A DNA stretch of 20,539 nucleotides from an uncultured Blautia sp. Lineage in GTDB: Bacteria > Bacillota > Clostridia > Lachnospirales > Lachnospiraceae. Positions 7,019-14,401 of the stretch are shown here, in pieces. The position numbers were made by a program, and so were the translations under genes. Below the pieces are notes generated by a model. It had not been told where the DNA came from. It searched no databases and was given only the letters and a program-made list of their open reading frames with translations. Within the stretch, counting starts at the first letter, position 1. The number at the start of each line of letters is the position of its first letter. The stretch spans positions 1 through 20,539 of the forward strand of contig URHS01000043.1 of NCBI GenBank assembly GCA_900547685.1. Reading direction: 5' to 3'.

Positions 7019-8920
7019 ATGAAAAATAAAATTTTTAAAGCAATGTTAATGATGGGATTAGTAGCAGCAACAGCAACAACAACGATAGCAGGAAGCGTAT
7101 TAACACCTGTTTATGCAATAGAAATGGAAGCAGCGCAGAATAATCAGGTCGTAAATGGTATTCTTGACTTTGGAAAGGGTTCTGCAAGTATTAATATCAA
7201 TGGAAATCAGGGACAGTCTTTAGTAGGGAAGAGATTTGAAGTATTCCAGTTGTTCAATGCAGAAAATTCAAAAGATGGGGAGTCTATCAATTATACATTT
7301 AATCCAGAATTTGCTAATGCTATTCAGACAGTAGTAGCCAATGCATTAAACACAAAAAATGAAATACAGTTAAGACCAGAAGAGGTTACAGAATACATGG
7401 CGATTGATTATATTCAGAGCCTGAACTCTAGTCCGGTAGAAGGGGTAGATACTTCGCAGAAGCTTGAGGGCAGATACAGTGATTTCCGTTATTTTGTGGA
7501 AGATGTAAGAACTCAGATTAAGAAAGAAAATAAATCAGGAGAAATCATTACCGTACAGTCTACCAAACCGGATAACTCTATCTCTATTACAGGTATGGTA
7601 TATGGATATTATGTGGTAGATGAATTGTCAAAGGCAGATGAAAATGGGGAACAGTGGTTTGCATCTTCTCTTTGTATGGTAAATACTGCTAATCCAGATG
7701 CACAGGTAAATATCAAGTCTGATTATCCTGTTATTACAAAGAAAATTCAGGAAGATGATCATAAGGATATAATTAAAAATGACGGATGGAATGATATCGG
7801 TGATTATGAAATCGGACAGACTGTGCCCTATACATTTGAGTCTACGATTCCAAATATGAATGGATATGATACTTATTATTATGCTTGGCATGACAAGATG
7901 GATCAGGCATTAACCTTCCATGCGGATAAAGCAAAAATGGAGATTGTCATTAAAAGTACAGATGGGAAAAACTATAAACTGAAGGATAATGAATATGTTT
8001 TAACAGAAAATCCGCAAGATGGCTCCGGGGATACTTTTAAAGTAGAAGTAGAAGATATCAAAAAGATTGTAGACCGCGAATTTAATAGAATGAACAACAA
8101 TCAGGAAAATGATTATACTGGTTTAACCGTTACTTTAAAATGCGAAGCTACTTTGAATGATTTGGCAGCACTTGATACCGGTAGACCGGGATTTGAGAAT
8201 GATGTGCGCTTAGAGTTTTCCAATGATGCAGACTCAAATGGAAAAGGGGAAACAGGATTTACACCATGGGACACTGTTGTATGTTTTACTTTTGAAGTAG
8301 ACGGATTGAAAACAAATAATCATGATAAAGTGCTGCAGGATGCAAAATTCCGCCTTTACAGCGATAAGGATTGTAAGAATGAAGTTTATGTGAAGAAAAA
8401 CACAAATGAGGGACAGGGTGGTTATATCGTTGTAAATCGTGATTCTATTGGAGGTACAGACCATATAGGAGGTACTGCACTGCAGGAAGCTGTAGAAATG
8501 GCATCCGATGCAAATGGTATCTTTAAGATTTATGGTTTAGATCAGGGTACCTATTATTTAAAAGAAACCGATGCGCCGGATGGATACAGACCATTGCTGG
8601 ACCCTATTATTATCAATGTAAAACCAACTTATACCACAGACAGAAATAATTATGTAAAAGGTGATGGTGCTACAGAAAAAACATTACAAAAATTAGAAGG
8701 TACCGCATATATTAAATCTTTCTATAATGGAGCATCAAAAGAAGAAGATGTAGAACTTCATACAGATGTAAATCAAGGTAATCTGGATATTAAAGTAATC
8801 AATGAAGTTGGCAAAAAGCTTCCAATTACAGGTTCTTCTGCTATGCTGGTAATCGTTTGTGCTGGAGCTGCTTTAATGGGTGGAGTAATTGTTAAAGATA
8901 GAAAACAGATGAAAAAATGA
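7019..8920 (+). CDS. Major pilin, LPXTG-anchored, fimbrial isopeptide D2 family
   Basis: The probable shaft subunit of the sortase-assembled pilus is 633 aa. A signal peptide ends near VYA-IE (33-34). An N-terminal domain (about 45-230) is followed by VNIKSDYPVITKKI (230-243), the position of the pilin motif in this family; the Lys used for polymerisation is probably 241 or 242, though the canonical YPK is absent. A D2 isopeptide domain follows (about 255-430, with GDYEIGQTVPYTFES and a YYYAWHDKM strand), then a SpaA-like prealbumin domain (about 421-535, E-box YYLKETDAPDGY). LPITG (601-605), a hydrophobic helix and a basic tail end the protein. ATG 7019 is chosen because AAAAGGGG (7004-7011) is 7 nt upstream. 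A GTG at 7001 overlaps the previous stop codon and has no site. The class C sortase start overlaps the stop by 4 bp. Confidence 0.9.
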   Translation: MKNKIFKAMLMMGLVAATATTTIAGSVLTPVYAIEMEAAQNNQVVNGILDFGKGSASININGNQGQSLVGKRFEVFQLFNAENSKDGESINYTFNPEFANAIQTVVANALNTKNEIQLRPEEVTEYMAIDYIQSLNSSPVEGVDTSQKLEGRYSDFRYFVEDVRTQIKKENKSGEIITVQSTKPDNSISITGMVYGYYVVDELSKADENGEQWFASSLCMVNTANPDAQVNIKSDYPVITKKIQEDDHKDIIKNDGWNDIGDYEIGQTVPYTFESTIPNMNGYDTYYYAWHDKMDQALTFHADKAKMEIVIKSTDGKNYKLKDNEYVLTENPQDGSGDTFKVEVEDIKKIVDREFNRMNNNQENDYTGLTVTLKCEATLNDLAALDTGRPGFENDVRLEFSNDADSNGKGETGFTPWDTVVCFTFEVDGLKTNNHDKVLQDAKFRLYSDKDCKNEVYVKKNTNEGQGGYIVVNRDSIGGTDHIGGTALQEAVEMASDANGIFKIYGLDQGTYYLKETDAPDGYRPLLDPIIINVKPTYTTDRNNYVKGDGATEKTLQKLEGTAYIKSFYNGASKEEDVELHTDVNQGNLDIKVINEVGKKLPITGSSAMLVIVCAGAALMGGVIVKDRKQMKK

Positions 8921-9747
8921 AAAAACAACGTAAAATATGGGATAAAATTATTTTTACAATAGGTTTGCTTCTTGTTTCTTATCCTTTGGTAAGTAGCATG
9001 ATTGAGGGACAGCATCAAAAAGATGCTGTCGCTACTTATCAGGGAAGTGTTGAAACTGAGGATAAAAGCCAGATACAGAAGATTTTAATGAAAGCAGCTG
9101 AATATAATGACATATTGTTTCAGACACAGGGAGTAATTGTTGGAGATTTATATGAAGAAATTTTAAGTGATGAAAACTATGAAAGTCTGTTGAATTTTTC
9201 AGGAACGGGTATTATGGGGAGTATTGAAATTCCAAAGATTAACGTGAATATTCCTGTTTATCATGGAACATCAGAGGAAGTATTATCAAATGGTGTAGGA
9301 CATTTTCAAGACAGCAGTCTTCCTATTGGAGGCAATAATACGAGATGTATTCTTACCGGTCATAGAGGACTACCGAATTCTAAGTTGTTTACAAGGCTGG
9401 ATGAACTGGAAAAGGAAGATCTTTTTTTCATAAGTACTTGTGGGGAGGTTTTGGCATATCGCATTACAGATATTAAAATTATGGAACCGGAAGAAGCCGA
9501 AATGTTAGAAATTTTACCAGAAAAGGATTTATGTACTCTGATAACCTGTACACCTTATGGAATTAATACACAAAGATTGGTTGTGACAGGAGAACGAGTG
9601 CCTTATGAAAAAATAGCATATAACAATATCCAGAAGAAATTGCCTTCTTTTAGAGAAATTTTCTTTATGGTATTGCCGTTCACTTTTATGGCAATTGGAT
9701 TAGTCACTTTTTTGAGGAGGAAAGGATATGAGAGAAAGAATAAATAG
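8917..9747 (+). CDS. srtC: Class C (pilin-polymerising) sortase
   Basis: This membrane transpeptidase cleaves the LPXTG-type signal of pilins and joins them to a lysine of the next subunit. The 276-aa protein has an N-terminal membrane segment (about 11-27), the sortase barrel, and a C-terminal membrane helix (about 238-265) with a basic end, the usual class C topology. Catalytic residues are His149 in LTGHRG, Cys211 in LITCTPYGINT and Arg220 in TQRLVV. The lid region before the barrel reads LLNFSGTGIMGSIEIPKI and lacks the DPF/DPW lid motif of streptococcal enzymes. The ATG overlaps the major pilin stop (ATGA), so it is translationally coupled to its likely main substrate. A specific SrtC subtype cannot be assigned. 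Confidence 0.95.
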   Translation: MKKQRKIWDKIIFTIGLLLVSYPLVSSMIEGQHQKDAVATYQGSVETEDKSQIQKILMKAAEYNDILFQTQGVIVGDLYEEILSDENYESLLNFSGTGIMGSIEIPKINVNIPVYHGTSEEVLSNGVGHFQDSSLPIGGNNTRCILTGHRGLPNSKLFTRLDELEKEDLFFISTCGEVLAYRITDIKIMEPEEAEMLEILPEKDLCTLITCTPYGINTQRLVVTGERVPYEKIAYNNIQKKLPSFREIFFMVLPFTFMAIGLVTFLRRKGYERKNK

Positions 9748-10375
9748 TAAGTTTTTATTATGTATAGCTGGACTTCTGATATTTATATGTACTATACAAG
9801 TATATGCAGATACACAGCAATATGGCAGTATTAGTATTGCTTTGACAGAGGGCAGAAAGGGAACTTCGCGAGAAAATGTAGAATTTTCCTGTACAAAAAT
9901 AGGTGAAATTGTAAATGGAGAGTATAAATTAAAAGAAAAAATTCTTTCGTTAAGTGAGAATTTTAATGCGATTAAATCAGCAAATGATATGGAAGTTATT
10001 GCAGAGAAGTTGGACGCTATGGAGATTGATGCAGAAAGAGTATTATTGACAGATAAGAACGGTAAGCTTTGCTTTTCTGGTCTGACAACGGGAGTGTATT
10101 TTTTAAAAGCAACGAATATTGAAAAATATGAACAGATTAAGCCATTTTTAATATCTATTCCTACTTTTAATGAAGAAGAAGGAAAAATGAACTATGATAT
10201 TACAGTTATTCCAAAGCATGAACCGGAAATCACAACAGATTTTCCAGGAAAACCAGAGGCGCCACAGACAGGGTTAGACAGTCCGATTTTGAAATATTTT
10301 GCAGGTGCTTTTGTCATCATAGTAGTTTTACTTGTATTCAATATCAGAGGTAAAAGTACAAAGAAAAAAGAATGA
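9728..10375 (+). CDS. Small SpaA-like pilin with APQTG sorting signal (probable basal/minor pilin)
   Basis: The 215-aa exported protein has a signal peptide (hydrophobic 9-23, cleavage near VYA-DT at 27), one prealbumin/SpaA-like domain (about 32-165, with TDKNGKLCFSGLTTGVYFL), a stretch VIPKHEPEI (160-168) resembling the YPK pilin motif, and a C-terminal anchor: APQTG (178-182), hydrophobic 188-205, tail RGKSTKKKE. The sorting signal departs from LPXTG, since Leu is replaced by Ala. The start overlaps the class C sortase by 20 bp and has a near-perfect GAGGAGGAAAGG site. Small size, one domain and position between two sortases suit a basal subunit that links the shaft to the wall. This is an inference from characterised pilus operons. 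Confidence 0.82.
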   Translation: MRERINSKFLLCIAGLLIFICTIQVYADTQQYGSISIALTEGRKGTSRENVEFSCTKIGEIVNGEYKLKEKILSLSENFNAIKSANDMEVIAEKLDAMEIDAERVLLTDKNGKLCFSGLTTGVYFLKATNIEKYEQIKPFLISIPTFNEEEGKMNYDITVIPKHEPEITTDFPGKPEAPQTGLDSPILKYFAGAFVIIVVLLVFNIRGKSTKKKE

Positions 10376-11127
10376 AGAAATTGATAAATGTAACATTGAC
10401 GATATGCCTTTTTTTATTTTTACTACTTGGATTAAAAGAATTGCACTTATTCTTGAAAGTAGAAAAAGATTATAAAGATTTAAAAAATGAAGTTGTGGAA
10501 AAACAGGAAGATAATCCAAATGAAATAGATGCATCTGATCCATTTTATCGCTCTATTAACTTTGAAGTACTGAATGATATAAACGAAGAAATTGCCGGAT
10601 GGATTTATATACCGGGAACAAAGGTAGATTATCCAGTATTAATAGGAGATACACAACAGGAATATTTAAAAAAGGATTTTGAGAATAAAACAAATGACCT
10701 AGGATCTATATTTGCATTTCAGGATGTAGAATTAAATCAGGATTTTCATGTTTGTTTGTATGGGCATAATATGATTTCGGGACAAATGTTTGGTGGATTG
10801 AAGTTATATAGAGAAGAAAAATATGCAAAATCTCATGAGAAAGCTTATTTATATACAAAAGAGAGGACAAAAGAATTAGAAATACTGTCTGTTTTTCTAT
10901 GTGAGAATACAGATGAAATCTTTGAGATGGGAGAAAAGACGTGGGAATATAGTAAGACAGAAGAAATCGTAAGAAATTTGAAAAATAGAAGTCTGATTGA
11001 TTTGGAAATTTCAAAAAAGAAGACAGCACAAATTTTTACATTTGTTACATGTTATGGAAAAGCTGGTGGGACGAAACGTTTAGTTTTAAATTTTGGTCTG
11101 ATTAGGGAAAAATTTATGATGCAGTAA
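10372..11127 (+). CDS. srtB: Class B sortase
   Basis: The 251-aa sortase has an N-terminal signal anchor (about 4-28) and no C-terminal membrane helix. The class B signature is clear: GWIYIPGTKVDYPVL (76-90), YLKKDF, GSIFAF, then catalytic His132 in LYGHNM, Cys227 in TFVTCYGKAGGTKR and Arg236. An extra helical segment (about 165-212) between the His and the Cys is typical of the class. It overlaps the minor pilin stop as ATGA. Class B enzymes otherwise anchor haem proteins (NPQTN) or act in some pili. Here the neighbouring APQTG protein is the obvious candidate substrate (inference). It is the last gene of the operon. Confidence 0.94.
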   Translation: MKKLINVTLTICLFLFLLLGLKELHLFLKVEKDYKDLKNEVVEKQEDNPNEIDASDPFYRSINFEVLNDINEEIAGWIYIPGTKVDYPVLIGDTQQEYLKKDFENKTNDLGSIFAFQDVELNQDFHVCLYGHNMISGQMFGGLKLYREEKYAKSHEKAYLYTKERTKELEILSVFLCENTDEIFEMGEKTWEYSKTEEIVRNLKNRSLIDLEISKKKTAQIFTFVTCYGKAGGTKRLVLNFGLIREKFMMQ

Positions 11128-11133
11128 GAACAG

Positions 11134-11170
11134 CATTCCCCTTTTATTATTTTGGCATAAAAGGGGAATG
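11134..11170 (+). terminator. Hairpin at the end of the pilus operon
   Basis: CATTCCCCTTTTAT (11134-11147) and ATAAAAGGGGAATG (11157-11170) form a perfect 14-bp stem with a 9-nt loop, six bases after the class B sortase stop. No T-tract follows. The stem itself contains A/T runs next to the loop. It most likely ends or stabilises the 3' end of the pilus transcript. Confidence 0.65.
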
Positions 11171-11221
11171 GAGTTGATGTTTGAACTTATATGGTACATG
11201 TGAGTGAAAAAGGGCAAAGGC

Positions 11222-11250
11222 TTTACAAGTGAAAAAAAATATGCTATTAT
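11222..11250 (+). promoter_or_regulatory. Promoter of the tRNA gene
   Basis: TTTACA (11222-11227) and TATTAT (11245-11250) are 17 bp apart, and the -10 is preceded by TGC (extended -10). Transcription would start near 11257, leaving a short leader before the mature tRNA. Confidence 0.7.
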
Positions 11251-11272
11251 AACCGAGATACTATAATTATGT

Positions 11273-11345
11273 GCACTCGTAGCTCAGGGGATAGAGCAGT
11301 GGTTTCCGGTACCACGTGTCGGGGGTTCGATTCCCTCCGGGTGTG
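11273..11345 (+). tRNA. tRNA-Arg (anticodon CCG)
   Basis: The cloverleaf folds by eye: acceptor GCACTCG with CGGGTGT (a G-U pair at 1-72 and a second at 5-68), D-stem GCTC/GAGC, anticodon stem GTGGT/ACCAC with loop TTCCGGT, T-stem GGGGG/CCCTC with loop TTCGATT, discriminator G. The anticodon CCG reads the arginine codon CGG. The 3' CCA is not encoded (GTTT follows), so it must be added by nucleotidyltransferase. No terminator is visible before the next gene, 50 bp downstream. Confidence 0.92.
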
Positions 11346-11395
11346 TTTGTGCTTTGGGGAGAGCATGGAAATAAGGGAACATAAGGAGGACAAAT

Positions 11396-12301
11396 ATGTT
11401 AGACAATTTCAGAGAATGGCTTTCGGATAATCTGAGGTATATTCTTCTGGGTCTGGCAATTCTGGCGGTTCTGTTGTTGTTATTTTTTGGTATAAAAGCA
11501 ATTACGGGAAATTCTTCTGATAAAAAAGAAAATGAACCAGAAAAGAAAACAGAACAAAAGAAAGAGTCCACAGATTCCGAAAAAACAGATGAGGACAAGT
11601 CTGAAAAGGAAGATGAGAATGCTCTTGAAAAGAATGCATATCCTGAAGTAAATGCCTTAATCGAATCGTTCTACTCTGCTTGGGGAGAAAAAGATGTTTC
11701 CAAGATGAAAGAGTTAACGGATAATTTTAATGCAACTGATGAAACAAAGGTAACAAATGCTACTTATATTGAGTCTTATGAAAATGTAACAGTCTATACA
11801 AAGATGGGACTTGACGAAAATAGCTATGTAGTATTTGCAGCTTATGATTTAAAATTTAAAGATATTGCTACACCGGCTCCGGGATTGTCTGAGCTGTATG
11901 TTTATAAAAATGAAGCAGGAAAATACATTATCCAGAACGATGATACGAATGCTGAAGTTCAGGAGTGTATTGAAAAGACAAGACAGGAAAAAGATGTGAC
12001 AGAGCTGATTGCAGAAATTGAAGAAAAGTTAAATGCGGCAATAGCTTCTGATGATACTTTAAAGAAATTTGAAGAAGAATTAGGCGAAAAAGTCAATACA
12101 GCGCAGATGGCTGATAATGGAGATATGCTGACAGCAAAAGAAAGCTGTAATGTACGTTCTGATGCAGACACAAACGCCGAAATTTTAGGAACATTACAGG
12201 CAGGGGAGCAGGTTAAGAAACTGGAAAATGCATCAGATAATTGGATAAAGGTAGAATACAATGGGCTAGAGGCTTATGTATTCGGCGATTTAGTTCAGTA
12301 A
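11396..12301 (+). CDS. Membrane-anchored protein with C-terminal SH3b domain
   Basis: The 301-aa protein has one membrane segment (about 15-37) placing the rest outside the cell. A highly charged Lys/Glu/Asp linker (about 40-80) is followed by a mixed alpha/beta region (about 82-190) whose start, VNALIESFYSAWGEKDVSKM, resembles NTF2-like domains. An acidic helical stretch (about 195-232) comes next, then a bacterial SH3 domain (about 245-301, with CNVRSDADTNAEILGTL and WIKVEYNGLEAYV). SH3b domains usually bind peptidoglycan peptides. No hydrolase domain is attached, so a structural or sensing role in the envelope is plausible, but the function is unknown. The start has a near-ideal AAGGAGGACAAAT site and lies 50 bp after the tRNA. 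Confidence 0.82.
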   Translation: MLDNFREWLSDNLRYILLGLAILAVLLLLFFGIKAITGNSSDKKENEPEKKTEQKKESTDSEKTDEDKSEKEDENALEKNAYPEVNALIESFYSAWGEKDVSKMKELTDNFNATDETKVTNATYIESYENVTVYTKMGLDENSYVVFAAYDLKFKDIATPAPGLSELYVYKNEAGKYIIQNDDTNAEVQECIEKTRQEKDVTELIAEIEEKLNAAIASDDTLKKFEEELGEKVNTAQMADNGDMLTAKESCNVRSDADTNAEILGTLQAGEQVKKLENASDNWIKVEYNGLEAYVFGDLVQ

Positions 12302-12304
12302 AAT

Positions 12305-12347
12305 ATACCCTGGCAGCAGACACAAAAGGTGTTGGTTGTCGGGGTGT
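12305..12347 (+). terminator. Long hairpin between the SH3b and repeat-protein genes
   Basis: ACCCTGGCAGC (12307-12317) pairs with GTTGTCGGGGT (12335-12345), including G-U pairs. After a 2-nt interruption, ACAC (12320-12323) pairs with GTGT (12329-12332) around AAAAG. A short T-run (TGTTTG) follows. It starts six bases after the SH3b stop, so it is probably a terminator or partial terminator. The weak T-tract may allow read-through to the next gene, for which I see no good promoter. Confidence 0.55.
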
Positions 12348-12370
12348 TTGCACAATAAAGAGGAAAAAAT

Positions 12371-13498
12371 ATGAAAATTACCAAAAAAGGAATTCTCATT
12401 ACAATTCCTGTTTTTCTGGCAGGTTCTTTTCTTATTGTAGCTCCTCAGTATGGATTTATGTTGGTGAAACATTCCATGATAAGCTATGAAAATGAGAAGG
12501 AAGCTAAAAAAGAGGATCACTGGATTTATAATGAAAATGGACGCCGTTTCGTATATCATGATGGTTCTGTTATTCAGAACGACAGTCAGGTATTGGATGG
12601 GATTATGTACTATTTTGATGAAAAGGGATATGTGAAAACAGGTTGGGTACAGGATAAAGGGAAAATTTATTATAGGAATTCTGATGGTTCTCCTGTGGTA
12701 GGCTGGTTTACGGATGAGAGCGGCACATATCATTTAAATGAAAATGGTTCCCCTGATATAGGATGGACAGATATAGATGGACAGCATTATTATTTTAAAG
12801 AGAATGGTGCAGCAGCAACAGGAATGACAGAAGTGAATGGTATTCAATATCTTTTTAATGAAGATGGAACAGTATCGGCAGGCTGGGTATTAAAAGATGA
12901 TAAATATTATTATCGTGATGAATATGGAACAATTTCTTATGGCTGGGAATATATTGACGAACAATATTATTTCTTCCGCGAGGATGGAACCATGGCTACA
13001 GGCTGGATTACAGATGCTGATGACAGATATTACATGAATACAGATGGTTCTATGGTACGAAATGCTTGGATTAATCAGGATGGACAAAAGCATTTTGTAG
13101 GAGCAGATGGAAAAGAAAAAAGAGGTTGGGTTTTCATAAGCGGAAAATATTATTTCCTTACAGAAGAGGGAATTGTAGGACAGCCTGGTTGGTTAAAGCA
13201 AGATGGCAAATGGTATTTTATTAACCAAGACGGAAGTGCCAAAACAGGATTGTTTGAAGATCATGGTAAATGGTATTATCTTACAGAACAAGGGAAATTG
13301 CAGGATGGATGGGTTGTGTCAAATGGAAAATATTATTATCTTGCAAATTCTAAACTTATGACAGGATGGAGAAAGATTGACGGTAAGCAGTATTATTTTC
13401 ATGAAGATGGAGTTATGGCTACAGGCTGGATTACCATTGATGGGAAATCCTATTATCTGAATGAGGATGGAAGTCTGAATATATACGCGCAGGAGTGA
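12371..13498 (+). CDS. Exported cell-wall-binding repeat protein (choline/glucan-binding type), no catalytic domain
   Basis: After a short N-terminal membrane segment or signal anchor (about 7-25), almost the entire 375-aa protein is about 16 tandem ~20-residue repeats of the form GW-x5-GKxYYF-xxDGxxxT (residues about 49-370), for example GWITIDGKSYYLNEDG. This is the CW_binding_1 / glucan-binding repeat that forms a beta-solenoid binding choline, teichoic acid or glucans. No amidase, lysozyme, peptidase or toxin domain is present. Repeat 10 has an extra residue before its Trp (NAWINQDG), and repeats 6 and 13 lack the Trp. AAAGAGG lies seven bases before the ATG. The SH3b gene just upstream suggests a pair of envelope-binding proteins (inference). 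The ligand is unknown. Confidence 0.87.
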   Translation: MKITKKGILITIPVFLAGSFLIVAPQYGFMLVKHSMISYENEKEAKKEDHWIYNENGRRFVYHDGSVIQNDSQVLDGIMYYFDEKGYVKTGWVQDKGKIYYRNSDGSPVVGWFTDESGTYHLNENGSPDIGWTDIDGQHYYFKENGAAATGMTEVNGIQYLFNEDGTVSAGWVLKDDKYYYRDEYGTISYGWEYIDEQYYFFREDGTMATGWITDADDRYYMNTDGSMVRNAWINQDGQKHFVGADGKEKRGWVFISGKYYFLTEEGIVGQPGWLKQDGKWYFINQDGSAKTGLFEDHGKWYYLTEQGKLQDGWVVSNGKYYYLANSKLMTGWRKIDGKQYYFHEDGVMATGWITIDGKSYYLNEDGSLNIYAQE

Positions 13499-13511
13499 TG
13501 ATACAAAAAAG

Positions 13512-13561
13512 ATACCCTGATAGTGATTTATGGAAATATCTGTAAGACGCTATTGGGGTAT
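13512..13561 (+). repeat. Inverted repeat upstream of rluF
   Basis: ATACCCTGATAG (13512-13523) pairs along its whole length with CTATTGGGGTAT (13550-13561), including two G-U pairs, enclosing 26 nt. It lies 13 bases after the repeat-protein stop and 27 bases before the rluF start. No T-tract follows, so it may be a processing or 3' end-stabilising element rather than an intrinsic terminator. Confidence 0.5.
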
Positions 13562-13588
13562 TCCTGTCAGAAAATGAAGGAGAGGTTC

Positions 13589-14392
13589 ATGCGTTTAAAT
13601 AAATATTTAAGTGATGCCGGTGTATGCTCCAGACGGGAGGCAGACCGTTTAATAGAAGAAGGGCGTGTTTTGGTAGATGGAAAGCCTGCCATACAGGGAA
13701 TGCAGGTAGAAGATACGCAGGAAATTAAAGTGGATGGAAAAGTCATAAAGCCTGAAGAAAAGAAAGTTGTTTTAGTATTTCATAAACCAAAAGGAATTGA
13801 GTGTACAGCAAACATTAATGTGAAAAAAAATGTGATTTCTTATATCAATTATCCAATTCGGGTATACTATGCAGGAAGATTGGATAAAGACTCGGAAGGA
13901 TTGCTGCTTCTGACAAATCAGGGGGAACTGGTTAATCAGATTATGAAAGCAGGCAGTTATCATGAAAAAGAATATCTTGTAACTGTGGATAAAATGATAA
14001 CAGAGAAGTTTTTACAGAAAATGCGAGATGGTGTTCCTATTTTAGGTACAGTTACCAGAAAGTGTAAAGTAGAAAGGGAAAGTGAAAAAACTTTTCGAAT
14101 TACGCTTACACAGGGATTGAATCGTCAAATTAGACGTATGTGTAATTATCTGGGATATGAAGTTATAAAATTAAAAAGAATTCGGATTATGAATATTAAA
14201 TTGGGAGACCTTCCGGTAGGAAGTTATCGCGAAGCTACAAAAGAAGAATTAGATGAGCTGAAAAGACAGATTGATGAAAACACGGACAAAAGCAAAAGTC
14301 TGGGAGTTGTTTTTGAGAGAGGGAAGAAGCCTATAAAAAATGCAGGAAAATATAGAAATCCTTCTAAAGTAAAAAATAGGAAAGTATGGTGA
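13589..14392 (+). CDS. rluF: 23S rRNA pseudouridine synthase, RluF type
   Basis: It isomerises uridine to pseudouridine in 23S rRNA; E. coli RluF acts on U2604. The 267-aa protein has an N-terminal S4 RNA-binding domain (about 1-55, MRLNKYLSDAGVCSRREADR) and a RsuA/RluB/E/F catalytic domain with Asp99 in GRLDKDSEGLLLLT. The pattern LVNQIMKAG...HEKEYLVTVDK, VPILGTVTRKCKV and LNRQIRRMCNYLGYEV follows RluF rather than RluB. A basic Lys-rich tail (about 240-267) is seen in RluF proteins too. ATG 13589 is chosen because it follows GAAGGAGAGG (13576-13585) and gives the family start. The open frame extends to 13523 but adds residues with no family match. Confidence 0.92.
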   Translation: MRLNKYLSDAGVCSRREADRLIEEGRVLVDGKPAIQGMQVEDTQEIKVDGKVIKPEEKKVVLVFHKPKGIECTANINVKKNVISYINYPIRVYYAGRLDKDSEGLLLLTNQGELVNQIMKAGSYHEKEYLVTVDKMITEKFLQKMRDGVPILGTVTRKCKVERESEKTFRITLTQGLNRQIRRMCNYLGYEVIKLKRIRIMNIKLGDLPVGSYREATKEELDELKRQIDENTDKSKSLGVVFERGKKPIKNAGKYRNPSKVKNRKVW

Positions 14393-14401
14393 TTTTAAAG
14401 C

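Noticed and set aside
11284..11598. 104-aa - strand frame over the tRNA and the SH3b gene start
   Set aside because: It crosses the tRNA gene and is antisense to a supported gene; part of its protein reads like the frequent tRNA-antisense artefact.
12241..12489. 82-aa + strand frame overlapping the SH3b and repeat-protein genes
   Set aside because: It overlaps the ends of two real genes in another frame and runs through the intergenic hairpin, with no family resemblance.
12290..12733. 147-aa open frame on the - strand across the start of the repeat-protein gene
   Set aside because: It is the reverse of the CW repeats and the intergenic hairpin; the protein has no recognisable domain.
12515..13480. 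Tandem repeats in the repeat-protein gene as possible CRISPR or DNA satellite
   Set aside because: The periodicity (~60 bp) is that of the encoded 20-residue protein repeats, with varied DNA and an intact reading frame.
13523..13588. N-terminal extension of the pseudouridine synthase
   Set aside because: It has no family match, overlaps the inverted repeat, and the internal ATG 13589 has a far better ribosome binding site.
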